Shown here: in pieces, positions 8,458 through 17,427 of the stretch | Position numbering within the stretch: the first letter of the stretch is position 1 | How the letters are laid out: each line of letters opens with the position of its first letter | DNA from: an uncultured Rothia sp. | GTDB taxonomy: Bacteria; Actinomycetota; Actinomycetes; Actinomycetales; Micrococcaceae | Assembly (NCBI GenBank): GCA_946221065.1 | Contig: CAMIIO010000014.1 | Location: 1-56,820 of the forward strand | DNA length: 56,820 nt | Direction: 5' to 3' | Notes under the pieces: generated by a model | The model's input: the letters and a program-made list of their open reading frames with translations, nothing else | What the model was told of the DNA's origin: nothing | The model's database searches: none | Program-made: the position numbers and the translations under genes

Positions 8458-9582
8458 CTACTGGTTCGGCAAACGTACTGGAACGAGCAAGTACCGGTAA
8501 TCTCTGGATTCTTCTTCCAGCGGATCGTTTTGTCCAGACATAGAGACGGGTTTGGGCGGAGTAGTAAATGAGAAACGCACATACTCGGTGCCAAAGGTGT
8601 TCAATCCCTCGGAAAGGTACGTGGGATTAAACGCTACGGTGATGTCTTCACCATGCAATTGAGCGCTCAATGTCTCTGAGGCCTGGGCGTCTTCGCCGGT
8701 GCCAGCGTCAAGAGTGACTTGTCCCTGGGTAAATGCCAAGCGGACGGGAGTATTGCGTTCAGCTACCAAGGAGACACGACGAACGGCTTCGAGCAAATCA
8801 GAGGTACGAACAATAGCGTGAATCGGCGTGTTTTCGGGGAACAATGCACGAACCTTGGGGTATTCGCCATCAACCAGCAAGCTAGTAGTGCGTCGATTAG
8901 CCGATTCAAAACCTACGAGTTCGTGAGAGTCAGAAAGTGCGATGCTGAGCTCACCGGAGCCGCCCAAAGTTTTAGCAACTTCGGTCATGGTCTTGGCTTT
9001 AACCAGTGCTGCGGTAGAAATGTTTTCGTCCGCTGGATTCCAGGTAAGTTCTCGCATAGCCAGTCGGTATCGGTCAGTAGCTAGCAGCGTAATAGTGTTG
9101 CCTTCAATTTCCATCCGAACGCCCGTCAAAATGGGGAGGGTGTCATCTTTGGAAGCGGCAACGGCTACCTGAGAAACTGCGCGGGAGAATTCGGATCCTT
9201 CTACCGTTCCTGAAACCTGAGGTAGCCCCGGAAGCTCTGGGTAGTCTGCCACGGGCATAGTTGCCAGGTTAAAGTGTGCCGAGCCGCAAGAGAGATGCAG
9301 CTTGGACTCATTAGTTTCTACCGTGACATCACTTTTAGGAAGCGCACGGCAGATTTCAGAGAGTAAGCGACCGGAAACGAGGGTAACACCTTCTTCGACG
9401 ACGTCGGCGGGGATATGAAGTTTTGCCGAAGTCTCGTAATCAAAGCTTGCAATAGTGACTTCACCGTTTTCTGCCTTGATCAATAAACCGGAGAGTACGG
9501 GTACTGGAGGTCGCGGTGAAAGAGAACGAGCAGTCCAACCAACTGCATCAGTAAGGGCATCGCGATCGATAATGAACTTCAC
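8458..9582 (-). CDS. dnaN: DNA polymerase III beta sliding clamp
   Basis: A 374-residue clamp built of three repeats of the beta-clamp fold; it starts KFIIDRDALTDAV as typical for the family, and ends in the usual LLVPVRL. I choose GTG at 9582 over an upstream ATG at 9621 because AGGAG lies five bases before GTG and the protein then starts at the conserved position. The gene follows oriC and precedes recF. Confidence 0.97.
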   Translation of the reverse strand: MKFIIDRDALTDAVGWTARSLSPRPPVPVLSGLLIKAENGEVTIASFDYETSAKLHIPADVVEEGVTLVSGRLLSEICRALPKSDVTVETNESKLHLSCGSAHFNLATMPVADYPELPGLPQVSGTVEGSEFSRAVSQVAVAASKDDTLPILTGVRMEIEGNTITLLATDRYRLAMRELTWNPADENISTAALVKAKTMTEVAKTLGGSGELSIALSDSHELVGFESANRRTTSLLVDGEYPKVRALFPENTPIHAIVRTSDLLEAVRRVSLVAERNTPVRLAFTQGQVTLDAGTGEDAQASETLSAQLHGEDITVAFNPTYLSEGLNTFGTEYVRFSFTTPPKPVSMSGQNDPLEEESRDYRYLLVPVRLPNQ

Positions 9583-9599
9583 CGGGACTCCTAAAGAAA

Positions 9600-10104
9600 G
9601 AACATGCTTGTGTGCCCGCAACTGGGCGTAACTTGATTTCTCAGTCTACCGGAGGCTTCGCCAGCTTCGAACAAAAAATGTAATTACAGAAAATTTAGGG
9701 AAGCTCGGATGGGTGGTTCGAAGAGTCATTCGGAGAGTGAGGAACCAAAAATTTTTGTAATTACCAAAATTTTCAAAGCTGCCAGAGGGTAACTGTAGGC
9801 TCGAAAAAGAAAACCGAAATGTTATTTGGTTTCTTTTTCTTTTAAGTATCGTAGTAGTAATAACGGTTGTGGATACTGTGGAAAACGCCTTGTGAGCGCG
9901 AAAATTCAAGGTTTTTCCTGTTGAAATCATGTGGATAAAGAACGGTCATCCTGTGAGCCTTAAGTGGATGAATATTTATGCGCATAAGACTTTCCACACT
10001 TTTCGAATAATTATGCACTTAATATCCACAGATGAATAACCACACCCCACAAGTTATCCACAGGCTAAAAAGTGGGGTGTGGCACATCTAAAGGGAGCGT
10101 TCGC
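9600..10104. other. oriC: oriC, dnaA-dnaN part, with DnaA boxes
   Basis: A 500-base AT-rich spacer without a credible gene. It holds DnaA boxes TTATCCACA at 10054-10062 (plus) and 9930-9938 (minus), and one-mismatch boxes at 9868-9876 (minus) and 10022-10030 (plus), with AT-rich stretches at 9800-9850 and 9960-10020 suited to unwinding. In Streptomyces and mycobacteria the functional oriC lies in this dnaA-dnaN spacer. Which half is essential here cannot be told from sequence. Confidence 0.8.
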
Positions 10105-11778
10105 TTATTTTTGAGTGCGCTGTTCCTGCTTAATCTTGTTCGTCAGCTCCGTCACCTGATTAAAAATCTGACGCCGCTCAGCCATCAACTCACGAATCTT
10201 CCGGTCTGCATGCATCACCGTCGTATGATCACGCCCGCCAAACTCCTGGCCAATCTTAGGTAACGACATATCCGTCAGCTCACGCAACAAATACATTGCA
10301 ATCTGACGCGCCGTCACCAAAGTACGGTTACGCGACTTAGACTGTAATTCCTCAATAGAAACATCAAAATACTGAGCCGTAGCCGTCAAAACCTGCGACG
10401 CCGTAATCTCCTGCGCACCGTCGTCGGTAATCAAATCCTTCAGCACCAGCTCCGCCAACGGCCTATCCACCCGCTGCTGATTCAGCGAAGCAAACGCCGT
10501 CACACGAATCAAAGCACCCTCTAACTCACGGATATTACTGGTGATATTTGAGGCAATATACTCCATCACATCATCGGGAACATCCAGCGACTCATTCTGT
10601 GCCTTCTTGCGCAAAATCGCAATACGAGTCTCCAACTCCGGTGGCTGCACATCCGTAATCAAACCCCACTCAAACCGCGAAAGCATCCGCTCAGCAAAGC
10701 CCGTGAGCATCTTTGGCGGCATATCCGAGGTAATCACCACCTGCTTCTGGTGATTATGCAAGGTGTTGAAAGTATGGAAGAACTCTTCCTGGGTACGTTC
10801 CTTATCCGCCAAGAACTGAATATCGTCAATCAGTAGCATGTCTACATTGCGGTAAATCTGCTTAAACGAGGAACCTTCATCGTCTCGAATCGAATTAATA
10901 AAGTCATTGGTGAACTCTTCAGAATTCACGTAACGCACCCGTAAATCCGGGTAAAGATGCTTGGCATAGTGCCCAATAGCGTGCAATAAGTGGGTTTTAC
11001 CCAGCCCCGAACCGCCGTAGATAAATAGCGGGTTATAAGCGGCGGCAGGATTTTCAGAGACAGCAAAGGCCGCCGCATGGGCAAAACGGTTGGACTGCCC
11101 AATCACAAAAGTATCAAAGGAATATTTGGGGTTTAGCCGCGCCGTCGATTCCCACTGCGTTCGTTCGGAATCTCCCAGCGGCGGCTCCACAAAATGTTGC
11201 TGATCTTCGGAAAATTCGGAAGAAACATTAGGATCCTGTGCAAAACTAGGGCTGGACTGTCCGCGTTCAACTTCAAGTTCGTGCAGTGAGGGAGTCTCTC
11301 GACGTCGTGCCGGGGGAGTAGGCATAGCAGGGGACGGTGAAGAAGAACGAGAGGGCGCACCTACAGCGGAAGGATCTGCTGGCGTGCTGCCTTGAGTTAG
11401 GGCAGAAAAGCCTGCAGGGCTTTCTACCGACGGAGTATGAGAGAAGGGTTTTTCTTCTGTGGAAGGGGAAAGCGAAGCGGCAGAAGAATAGTCATTCGCT
11501 ACTTGTTCGTTCAGGCTCATATCAATCACGATGGCTTCGGAGGTACCCGGACCAAATGCGATTTCTAAGGCTTCTTTAAGCTGAACGTTGAGGCTCCCTT
11601 GCAAAATATCGCGCGCGTATTCACTGGGAACGGCAATAAGTAGCACATTTGCCATCTGAGCCTGGGGCTGTGCCTGCTGTAGAAACGCGCGATCTCGGCG
11701 GCTAATGTTTTTGCTCCGCAGAATGTCCAGTGTTTGTTGCCAACGCACCAAAACTTGTGGATCGAGCTGATCTCCCAT
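10105..11778 (-). CDS. dnaA: Chromosomal replication initiator DnaA
   Basis: A 557-residue initiator. Domain I (about 1-85) starts MGDQLDPQVLVRWQQTLD; domain II is a long Pro/Ser/Thr-rich linker (about 90-205); domain III is AAA+ with Walker A GGSGLGKTH (255-262 region) and Walker B LLIDDIQFL; domain IV ends with the DNA-binding signature GGRDHTTVMHADRKI. The start is ATG at 11778, preceded by AAAGGAG at a good distance, not the upstream in-frame ATG at 11859, which would add 27 atypical residues. DnaA boxes on both sides suggest autoregulation. Confidence 0.97.
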   Translation of the reverse strand: MGDQLDPQVLVRWQQTLDILRSKNISRRDRAFLQQAQPQAQMANVLLIAVPSEYARDILQGSLNVQLKEALEIAFGPGTSEAIVIDMSLNEQVANDYSSAASLSPSTEEKPFSHTPSVESPAGFSALTQGSTPADPSAVGAPSRSSSPSPAMPTPPARRRETPSLHELEVERGQSSPSFAQDPNVSSEFSEDQQHFVEPPLGDSERTQWESTARLNPKYSFDTFVIGQSNRFAHAAAFAVSENPAAAYNPLFIYGGSGLGKTHLLHAIGHYAKHLYPDLRVRYVNSEEFTNDFINSIRDDEGSSFKQIYRNVDMLLIDDIQFLADKERTQEEFFHTFNTLHNHQKQVVITSDMPPKMLTGFAERMLSRFEWGLITDVQPPELETRIAILRKKAQNESLDVPDDVMEYIASNITSNIRELEGALIRVTAFASLNQQRVDRPLAELVLKDLITDDGAQEITASQVLTATAQYFDVSIEELQSKSRNRTLVTARQIAMYLLRELTDMSLPKIGQEFGGRDHTTVMHADRKIRELMAERRQIFNQVTELTNKIKQEQRTQK

Positions 11779-11859
11779 GTGGACTCCTTTAGATATTTGC
11801 CTGTAGACACAGATTTTTAACAGTACATGAGGTGGAAGGGATCGAAACCTTATCTCCAA

Positions 11860-12115
11860 GATACTAGGTTATCCACAAGAGTTATACACAGGGTGGATAA
11901 CTTGTAATTTCACGGTGGAAAAACTGTGGGGAAGGAGCTTTCTGAAGAATGGGTATTCCTTGATATTGTGCGGAATTTTCGCAGAATCGGCAGTTGTGGA
12001 ATAGTGGATAAGCCTGCTGTGGATAACCTGTTGAAAAGTGAGTAAATCTTCGATTTCCACAGTGCTGTGTAAAAAGTTCTCCGCAGGGTGTGGTTTAAAT
12101 CTGTGATTAACGACT
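11860..12115. other. oriC: oriC, dnaA-rpmH part, with DnaA boxes
   Basis: An AT-rich spacer between the divergent dnaA and rpmH genes. Exact DnaA boxes lie at 11869-11877 (plus) and 12018-12026 (minus). Near matches are TTATACACA 11882-11890, and minus-strand boxes with one mismatch at 11892-11900 and 12003-12011. Together with the dnaA-dnaN spacer this forms a bipartite origin. It probably also holds the dnaA promoter, which DnaA itself could repress. Confidence 0.75.
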
Positions 12116-12129
12116 TACCGCACACAAGC

Positions 12130-12158
12130 TTGACCCCGAGCCTTAAACCTCATAGAGT
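12130..12158 (+). promoter_or_regulatory. Housekeeping sigma promoter of rpmH operon
   Basis: TTGACC (12130-12135) and TAGAGT (12153-12158) are separated by 17 bases, a close match to the main sigma factor consensus. It lies about 160 bases before rpmH and points into the rpmH-rnpA-yidD-yidC-jag-rsmG genes, leaving a long 5' leader. Confidence 0.6.
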
Positions 12159-12318
12159 TTTTTAGTCGTATGTGTGCGCCCTATAACCTCTTTGCAAAGA
12201 AGTACAACATGTGAAGAACGCCGTGAGGCGCGCTCAAACTTTAAGAAATCAAGCGTCAACCTGTTTCTAAACCTTGGTTAAGGGTTGCGCCCCATACCCA
12301 ACGTTTTGGAGTAACAAA

Positions 12319-12456
12319 ATGAGCAAGCGGACTTTTCAGCCGAATAACCGCCGTCGTGCCAAGAAGCACGGTTTCCGTCTTCGTATGCGCACTCGTGCCG
12401 GTCGTGCGATCCTTTCGAACCGTCGTTCCAAGCGTCGCGCTTCTCTTTCGGCATAA
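12319..12456 (+). CDS. rpmH: 50S ribosomal protein bL34
   Basis: A 45-residue basic protein that starts MSKRTFQPNNRRRAKKHGFR, with the invariant KRTFQPN and HGFRxRM motifs of bL34. ATG at 12319 follows GGAG at a suitable distance. It is the first gene of the plus-strand group to the right of oriC. Confidence 0.97.
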   Translation: MSKRTFQPNNRRRAKKHGFRLRMRTRAGRAILSNRRSKRRASLSA

Positions 12457-12527
12457 GTAACCTCCTTCCCATATCGGCAGTTTCATCGCACTAGCGATAA
12501 AGCGCGTCGAATCCGAAAGGAGCACAT

Positions 12528-12941
12528 GTGCTGGCTACACAGCACCGGATGCGGACGAAAGTCCAATTCTCAGAAACTACACGTTCCGGCGTCCGATCAG
12601 GGCGTCGGAACTTAGTTCTATATACGGTCAAAAAAACCCAAGAACCAACCCTGGTAGGTTTCATCGTTTCTAAAGCCGTGGGTAACGCGGTCGTCCGAAA
12701 CAAAACCAAAAGAAGGTTGCGTGAGCTCGTCGCCCGTACAGTCAAAGAGCACCCCACCGGGTATTTTATGGTGGTTCGCGCCTTACCTGCTTCTGCACAG
12801 GCTAGCTGGGAGGAGCTGCAAGAGGACTATCTCAGTGCACACCGGGCGGTTCTTGCTAAAATTGCACAGCAAACGCAAAAGCCCCCGGCAGTAGCAGATA
12901 GCCCCGAGACTGCCTCCACCACTCCGCGAGAGGAGCCATAA
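12528..12941 (+). CDS. rnpA: Ribonuclease P protein component
   Basis: A 137-residue basic protein; it forms RNase P with the catalytic RNA and matures tRNA 5' ends. The RNR signature is present as RNKTKRRLRE, and VGFIVSKAVGNAV precedes it. The C-terminal ~30 residues (Gln/Pro/Ala/Thr-rich) extend beyond the folded core. Start is GTG at 12528 after AAAGGAG; the ATG two bases upstream is in another frame. Confidence 0.95.
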   Translation: MLATQHRMRTKVQFSETTRSGVRSGRRNLVLYTVKKTQEPTLVGFIVSKAVGNAVVRNKTKRRLRELVARTVKEHPTGYFMVVRALPASAQASWEELQEDYLSAHRAVLAKIAQQTQKPPAVADSPETASTTPREEP

Positions 12942-12945
12942 CCCC

Positions 12946-13341
12946 ATGGGCTCCTTCCACACGCACCACCTACATACCGAGCCCGAGCTGCTTCTGAGCC
13001 AGGCTCCACACGAGTTTGTGCGCCCCGGAAGCCTAGGGGAGGCGCTTTATACATTGCCTCAAAATGCTCTCATCGCTTTGTTGAAGGTATACCGTGCCCT
13101 TGTTTCTCCACTCTATGGAAATGTGTGCAGGTACTTTCCTAGCTGCTCAGCGTATGCGTTAGAAGCGGTAACTGTGCATGGTGCTCTCAAGGGGTTATCA
13201 CTGACGGTACGCAGGCTTTTACGGTGCCATCCGTGGGCAACCGGGGGACTCGACGATGTACCGCCCGGTTCTCGCACTTTCTCACCGGGTAATGAACCCA
13301 AAATTGTACTTTTGAATCATCCACGCCAAAGAACTTCTTAG
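12946..13341 (+). CDS. yidD: Membrane protein insertion factor YidD
   Basis: A 131-residue protein with the YidD core YRALVSPLYG, CRYFPSCSAYALEA, HGALKG and CHPW (about residues 46-105). YidD helps YidC insert membrane proteins; an amphipathic region associates with the inner membrane. It starts five bases after rnpA stops and is followed by yidC, the usual order. The N-terminal ~35 residues and the tail after the core are variable. Confidence 0.92.
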   Translation: MGSFHTHHLHTEPELLLSQAPHEFVRPGSLGEALYTLPQNALIALLKVYRALVSPLYGNVCRYFPSCSAYALEAVTVHGALKGLSLTVRRLLRCHPWATGGLDDVPPGSRTFSPGNEPKIVLLNHPRQRTS

Positions 13342-13387
13342 CGCGGATACATCCCACAACGGGCTCAATCGAGCCAAGGAGAATTAG

Positions 13388-14362
13388 ATGTTCGACATCA
13401 TCCTCTGGCCCTTTAAATGGATCGTTTCCGCGATTCTCTGGGTATTCCACACAATCTTTACTGCTATCGGTATGGATCCCGCCTCTGGCCTCACCTGGAT
13501 CCTAGCCATTATTGGCTTGACCTTGGTGATGCGCACGGCAACTATTCCGCTGTTTCTGAAGCAGATTAAGTCTATGCGCGGCATGCAAGAACTGCAGCCC
13601 GAGATGGCAAAACTGCAAAAGAAATATAAGGGTAAAACTGATCAGCTTTCTCGTCAGGCTATGGCGCAGGAACAGATGGAGCTGTACCGTAAAACCGGTT
13701 CTAACCCACTAGCTTCCTGCCTACCTGTCCTGGTGCAGATGCCTATCTTCTTTGGTCTTTTCCAGGTGCTGAATGGTATTCCTCGTGCCGCCGGAGCCAA
13801 TGAAGGCATTCTGGTCCTCACCCCTCAGATGGTTAAGCAATTCAACGATGCTTACATTTTCAATGAAGTACCGTTGTTCTCTACCATGATGAACCCGGGC
13901 GATGGCAACCACATAATGACTATCGTGACTGCCGCTGCGCTGGTAATTCTGATGACCGTCTCCATGTTCATCTCGCAGCGTCAGCTCGGTGCCAAGAATA
14001 TGTCGGACGCCGCCAAAGAATCTCCGATGTACCGTCAGCAGCAAATCATGCTGTACGTGATGCCCATTATCTTCATGATCTCCGGTATCAACTTCCCCAT
14101 TGGTGTGCTGGTGTACTGGACTATCTCGAACCTCTGGTCTGTGGGTCAGCAGTGGTGGGTTATTCGCAATAACCCTACTCCCGGCTCGCAGGCAGAGCGT
14201 GAACTTAATGAGCGTCGCGCGGCCAAAGGCCTTCCTCCTATTGGTAAAACCCAGGAGCAGCATGAGAAAGAGCAGGAAGAAGCACGTGAGCGCGCTGCCC
14301 GCGGGCAGCGTTCCCAGCCTGTTAGTAGAAAGCGTCAACGTCAGCAGCAGAAGAAAAAATAA
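13388..14362 (+). CDS. yidC: Membrane protein insertase YidC
   Basis: A 324-residue Oxa1/YidC/Alb3 insertase. Hydrophobic segments lie at about 10-55 (two, re-entrant/TM), 105-125 (SCLPVLVQMPIFFGLFQVL, the conserved helix), 175-200 and 225-260; the groove arginine is likely in RTATIPLFLKQ near residue 55. The cytoplasmic C-terminal tail (about 265-324) is highly charged with Lys/Arg/Gln, consistent with ribosome contact. There is no lipobox, and the length fits actinobacterial YidC. Confidence 0.95.
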   Translation: MFDIILWPFKWIVSAILWVFHTIFTAIGMDPASGLTWILAIIGLTLVMRTATIPLFLKQIKSMRGMQELQPEMAKLQKKYKGKTDQLSRQAMAQEQMELYRKTGSNPLASCLPVLVQMPIFFGLFQVLNGIPRAAGANEGILVLTPQMVKQFNDAYIFNEVPLFSTMMNPGDGNHIMTIVTAAALVILMTVSMFISQRQLGAKNMSDAAKESPMYRQQQIMLYVMPIIFMISGINFPIGVLVYWTISNLWSVGQQWWVIRNNPTPGSQAERELNERRAAKGLPPIGKTQEQHEKEQEEARERAARGQRSQPVSRKRQRQQQKKK

Positions 14363-14396
14363 TTCTTGCCCTTCCATCTCGTAGGAGAGATATCTC

Positions 14397-14915
14397 GTGT
14401 CTGAAACAAACGAAAATTTTGAAGTAGAAGAAGACCTCACGGCCCTGGAAGAAGAGGGCGATATCGCCGCTGATTACCTGGAGGAACTGCTTGATATTGC
14501 CGATATTGATGGTGATATAGATATTGAGGTTCGTAATGGTCGCACCTATCTTTCGGTGATTACTGAAGATGAGGACAATGAGGAGCTAGAGGCTCTAGTT
14601 GGTGCCCACGGTGAGGTGCTGGACTCCCTGCAGGAGCTAGTCCGGTTATCCGTATTGGCTGCTACGGGAGAGCGTTCACGCCTTATTCTTGACATCGACG
14701 ACTACCGTGCAAATCGTATTAAGCGTTTGGTACAGATGGCTCAGGGCGCTATTGATCGCGTTAAGGAAACCGAGGAAGAAGTCCACCTGGAGCCGCTGGG
14801 CGCCTACGAACGTAAACTGGTTCACGACCTTGTTGCCGAGAATGGTCTGGTGAGCGAATCTGAGGGTGAAGGTTCCTCGCGCCATATTGTTATCTCTTTG
14901 CCGGAGGAGTTCTAA
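14397..14915 (+). CDS. jag: Jag/KhpB-type R3H RNA-binding protein
   Basis: A 172-residue acidic protein. The N-terminal third is Glu/Asp-rich; a Jag KH-like domain follows (about 35-95, with GAHGEVLDSLQELVRLSV), then an R3H domain (about 110-172) with LEPLGAYERKLVHDLV. Jag/KhpB proteins bind RNA and act in cell-shape and division control; the gene's position after yidC is typical. Start is GTG at 14397; stop overlaps the rsmG start by one base (TAATG), so the two are translationally coupled. Confidence 0.93.
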   Translation: MSETNENFEVEEDLTALEEEGDIAADYLEELLDIADIDGDIDIEVRNGRTYLSVITEDEDNEELEALVGAHGEVLDSLQELVRLSVLAATGERSRLILDIDDYRANRIKRLVQMAQGAIDRVKETEEEVHLEPLGAYERKLVHDLVAENGLVSESEGEGSSRHIVISLPEEF

Positions 14916-15571
14916 TGAGTGAGCAAGAATTTGCCGCGGAGATTCCGGTGTTAGAAGGTGCTGAACTGGAAGCTGCGCAGAAGGTCTTTGGTGATCGTCT
15001 TCCGTTAGCTCAGCGCTATGTGGAGCACCTGGCAACTAGCGGCATTGAACGTGGTCTGATTGGACCTCGAGAGGTGCCTCGCTTGTGGGCTCGTCACGTA
15101 TTGAACTGCGCCGTCGTGGAAGAGTTCATTACCGAGGGCGCTTCCGTGGTGGACGTGGGCTCCGGAGCGGGTTTGCCCGGCCTATGCCTGGCGATTGCTC
15201 GCCCGGACCTTTCCTTGACTCTGATTGAGCCTCTGGAACGTCGCGTTATCTGGTTGGATGAGGTGATTGACGATCTCGGTTTGGATAACGTGTCTATCTT
15301 GCGTTCACGTGCAGAGCAGGCCGTGGGACTGGTAGACGCCGACTACGTGACGGCCCGTGCGGTTTCCGCCCTGGTGGGGCTGCTGGATATTACCCTGCCG
15401 ATTCTTCGAGGTACCGGTGAGCTGCTGGCTCTTAAGGGGCGTTCTGCCGCTGAAGAAATCACGAAGGCTCGCAAGAAGCTCAACAAATATGGAGTTCGTG
15501 AGGTAGATATTTTGACTGCCGGCGAAGGCTTATTGGAAGAGCCTACTACTGTGGTTCAGGTAAAGCTGTAG
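14915..15571 (+). CDS. rsmG: 16S rRNA m7G527 methyltransferase
   Basis: A 218-residue SAM-dependent methyltransferase that modifies G527 of 16S rRNA (E. coli numbering). Motif I is VVDVGSGAGLPGLCLAIARP; LIEPLERRVIWLDEV follows and TARAVSAL is the motif around the active site, with ALKGR after it. It closes the rpmH operon and is followed 20 bases later by a terminator. Confidence 0.95.
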   Translation: MSEQEFAAEIPVLEGAELEAAQKVFGDRLPLAQRYVEHLATSGIERGLIGPREVPRLWARHVLNCAVVEEFITEGASVVDVGSGAGLPGLCLAIARPDLSLTLIEPLERRVIWLDEVIDDLGLDNVSILRSRAEQAVGLVDADYVTARAVSALVGLLDITLPILRGTGELLALKGRSAAEEITKARKKLNKYGVREVDILTAGEGLLEEPTTVVQVKL

Positions 15572-15591
15572 AGCCGAGATATTTGTAGATC

Positions 15592-15636
15592 GATCCCCGT
15601 TCAGGTTCCCCCTGGGCGGGGATCAGTCTTTTTAAG
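15592..15636 (+). terminator. Intrinsic terminator after rsmG
   Basis: GATCCCCG (15592-15599) pairs with CGGGGATC (15617-15624), followed by AGTCTTTTT. It ends the rpmH-rsmG unit. Confidence 0.85.
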
Positions 15637-15736
15637 ACAGAGGGAATGATGTGGACGAAGGTCGGCGGGCATAAAAGATAAGAAAAAGTGGTTATGGCAG
15701 GTGTCATTAGATAGAAGGGCGAAAGGAGAAAAACAT

Positions 15737-15752
15737 GGTTTCACGTGAAACA
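15737..15752. other. parS: parS site 1
   Basis: GGTTTCACGTGAAACA matches 15 of 16 bases of the ParB target TGTTTCACGTGAAACA. It is read just after an ATG with a strong binding site (GAAAGGAG), a short open frame that stops after 13 codons. Confidence 0.85.
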
Positions 15753-15784
15753 TTGCCGCAAAAAGTGAATCCCTAGCGGAATGG

Positions 15785-16865
15785 ATGAGGGTTTATGATG
15801 GCTATATCTTCGATTCGATAGTAGTTGGCGCCGGTCAAGCCGGACTTGCCGCGGGGTATGAGCTACGACGTCGCGGTATTGATTTTCTACTATTACTATT
15901 GGATTCAAACTCTAAACCCGGTGGTGCTTGGCAACACTGATGGAAGTTGCTCACCATGAATGATGTTCACGGGGTAGCAGATCTTCCCGACTCTCACTCA
16001 CCGGACAGCACTGCTGAATCCGCAAACACTGTTATTCCTCGCTACTTTGCTACGTACGAACAAGAACACTAGCTCCCGGTCTTACGGCCTATCTACGTAA
16101 CGGCAATAAGACAAGAACATGCAGGTGGAGAGCTGGCTGTTGAAACTTCTGCCGGTTCACTCATCTCTCGCACTTTGGTAAATGCCACCAGCACCTGGGA
16201 TAGTCCGTTTATGCCCTACTGTCCGGGGCAAGAAACTTTTACCGGTCAGCAATTTCATACGGCTAACTATCCCGGCCCTCAAACGCTCGCGAATAAGCGG
16301 AGGTTGGTGGTTGGGGGGGGGCTTCCGCTGTGCAGTTCCTAGAAGGGCTGGCATATCGTTCAGATCTGCTGTGGGTGACTCGCCACGAGCCTTGCTGGAA
16401 TTGCGGGTGCTTTCAACGGTCTTGACGTCGCCACACGGGTTGAAGAGCGGACTGTGGCAGGTGCTCACCGGCAAGTGTGTTAGTGCAACCGGGTTGATAC
16501 TGAGGCCCCAGGGGCAATTTGCCAAGAGCCTGGGAGTATATGAGAAGCGTTTGCCAATGTTTGCATCCATTGAACCCGACGGTGTGTGTTGGGGCGATGG
16601 GCGTAGAGAACGGGTGGATGTGATTTTGTGGGCAACGGGGTTTCGCTCAGCTATTAAACATCTAGCTCCGCTACATCTCACTTCTGCTGAAGGTGGTATC
16701 GCGCTGGAGTGTGTTGCAGGGAATGTGCAAGTGGCAATTGTGGCCGCTAAAAATCCGCGTATTAATCTCGTGGGATATGAGCCTTTGGCCTCTAGTGTGG
16801 GTGCGCGTCATGCCGGGAGGCAGGCGCCTCGATCCGTGCGGCAGTGGTTGCAGAGGAACTCTTAG
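15785..16865 (+). pseudogene. Decayed flavin-dependent monooxygenase
   Basis: Remains of a FAD/NAD(P)-dependent oxidoreductase of the flavin monooxygenase type. From 15785 the frame gives FDSIVVGAGQAGLAAGYELR (FAD-binding GxGxxG) but meets TGA at 15938 and TAG at 16070. It continues through STWDSPFMPYCPG and HTANYPG to a run of nine G (16312-16321), where one more G would be needed to read VVGGGASAVQFLEGLAYR, the NADP-binding part. Another frame switch near 16400 leads to the intact last part (CWGDGR, ADVILWATGF-like, HLAPLHL, LVGYEPLASSVGA). At least two stops and two frameshifts make it non-functional. It interrupts the usual rsmG-parA neighbourhood. Confidence 0.9.
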
Positions 16866-16915
16866 CAGATGCTCAGGTAACCTGAACGCTGCTCATAGGT
16901 GAGTGCTGTTAAATA

Positions 16916-17062
16916 TATACCAGATGGTTCGAACAGATTGTCTCGAAGCAACTAAATGTGTGTTTGGGAAAGATGTGAATCTGCCTGGGGAATTTATCTC
17001 AAAAATGTGTGTGTGATGTGTTGTGGCTTCAATGAGTAACCTCGTTGAAGCCACAACTTTTT
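16916..17062 (+). ncRNA. Putative small RNA element, copy A
   Basis: This stretch resembles one at 38947-39095. Shared pieces in the same order are CTGTTAAA, CAGATGGTTCGA (16921-16932), a hairpin TTCGA...TCGAA, and AAAATGTGTGTGTGATG (17002-17018), each followed by a strong terminator. Here the terminator is GTTGTGGCTTCAA (17020-17032) with TTGAAGCCACAAC (17045-17057) and TTTTT. Conserved blocks with diverged sequence between them, but unrelated terminator stems, fit a structured RNA or a repeated leader. No matching known family comes to mind. Confidence 0.45.
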
Positions 17063-17388
17063 AAGAACCGCGTGAAAAACAGATGTTTCACGTGAAACAT
17101 GCAATGTGGGGGCTGGAGGCGGGGAATCTTGCTCAGCTCCGGTATGTGTTCAAACCCGGTGTGTAACTTCTAGGTGGGGTGTGAATAAAAACGATGTGTG
17201 GTGCCTGGTGTCATGGTGAGGGGTGGGTGGCAGTATCTCCTTTTATGTTGTGGAGCAAAATATTATCTCTAATACAGAAATATATCTAAACGTATCGTAA
17301 AAACTACTTACAAAGGTTTAGTAGCTGTGACATTTCCTCTCTGCGCCTTTCGCCGGGTAATCTAGAGGTAACAACAACATTTCCTCTC
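17063..17388. other. Spacer upstream of parA
   Basis: Apart from parS site 2 this 326-base stretch has no gene I can support. An AT-rich part (17240-17320) could hold the parA promoter; no boxes are clear. Confidence 0.4.
17084..17099. other. parS: parS site 2
   Basis: Perfect TGTTTCACGTGAAACA in the spacer upstream of parA. Confidence 0.95.
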
Positions 17389-17427
17389 ATGCTCTATGAG
17401 AATACCCTCATCACTAGGGGAGACACT

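Noticed and set aside
9646..9930. 94-residue minus frame in the dnaA-dnaN spacer
   Set aside because: It crosses DnaA boxes and AT-rich DNA of oriC, and its protein is low-complexity Ser/Thr/Phe-rich.
13721..14440. 239-residue minus-strand open frame over yidC
   Set aside because: Shadow of yidC; Leu/His-rich, no start signals.
16182..16865. 227-residue plus frame as a separate gene
   Set aside because: Only its last half fits a protein family (C-terminal part of flavin monooxygenase); the first half is an out-of-frame reading of the same decayed gene.
17002..17018. Met-Cys-Val leader peptide for attenuation (ATG-TGT-GTG-TGA), also at 39036
   Set aside because: No binding site at a correct distance and no cysteine-pathway gene downstream; kept only as a remark in the RNA element finding.
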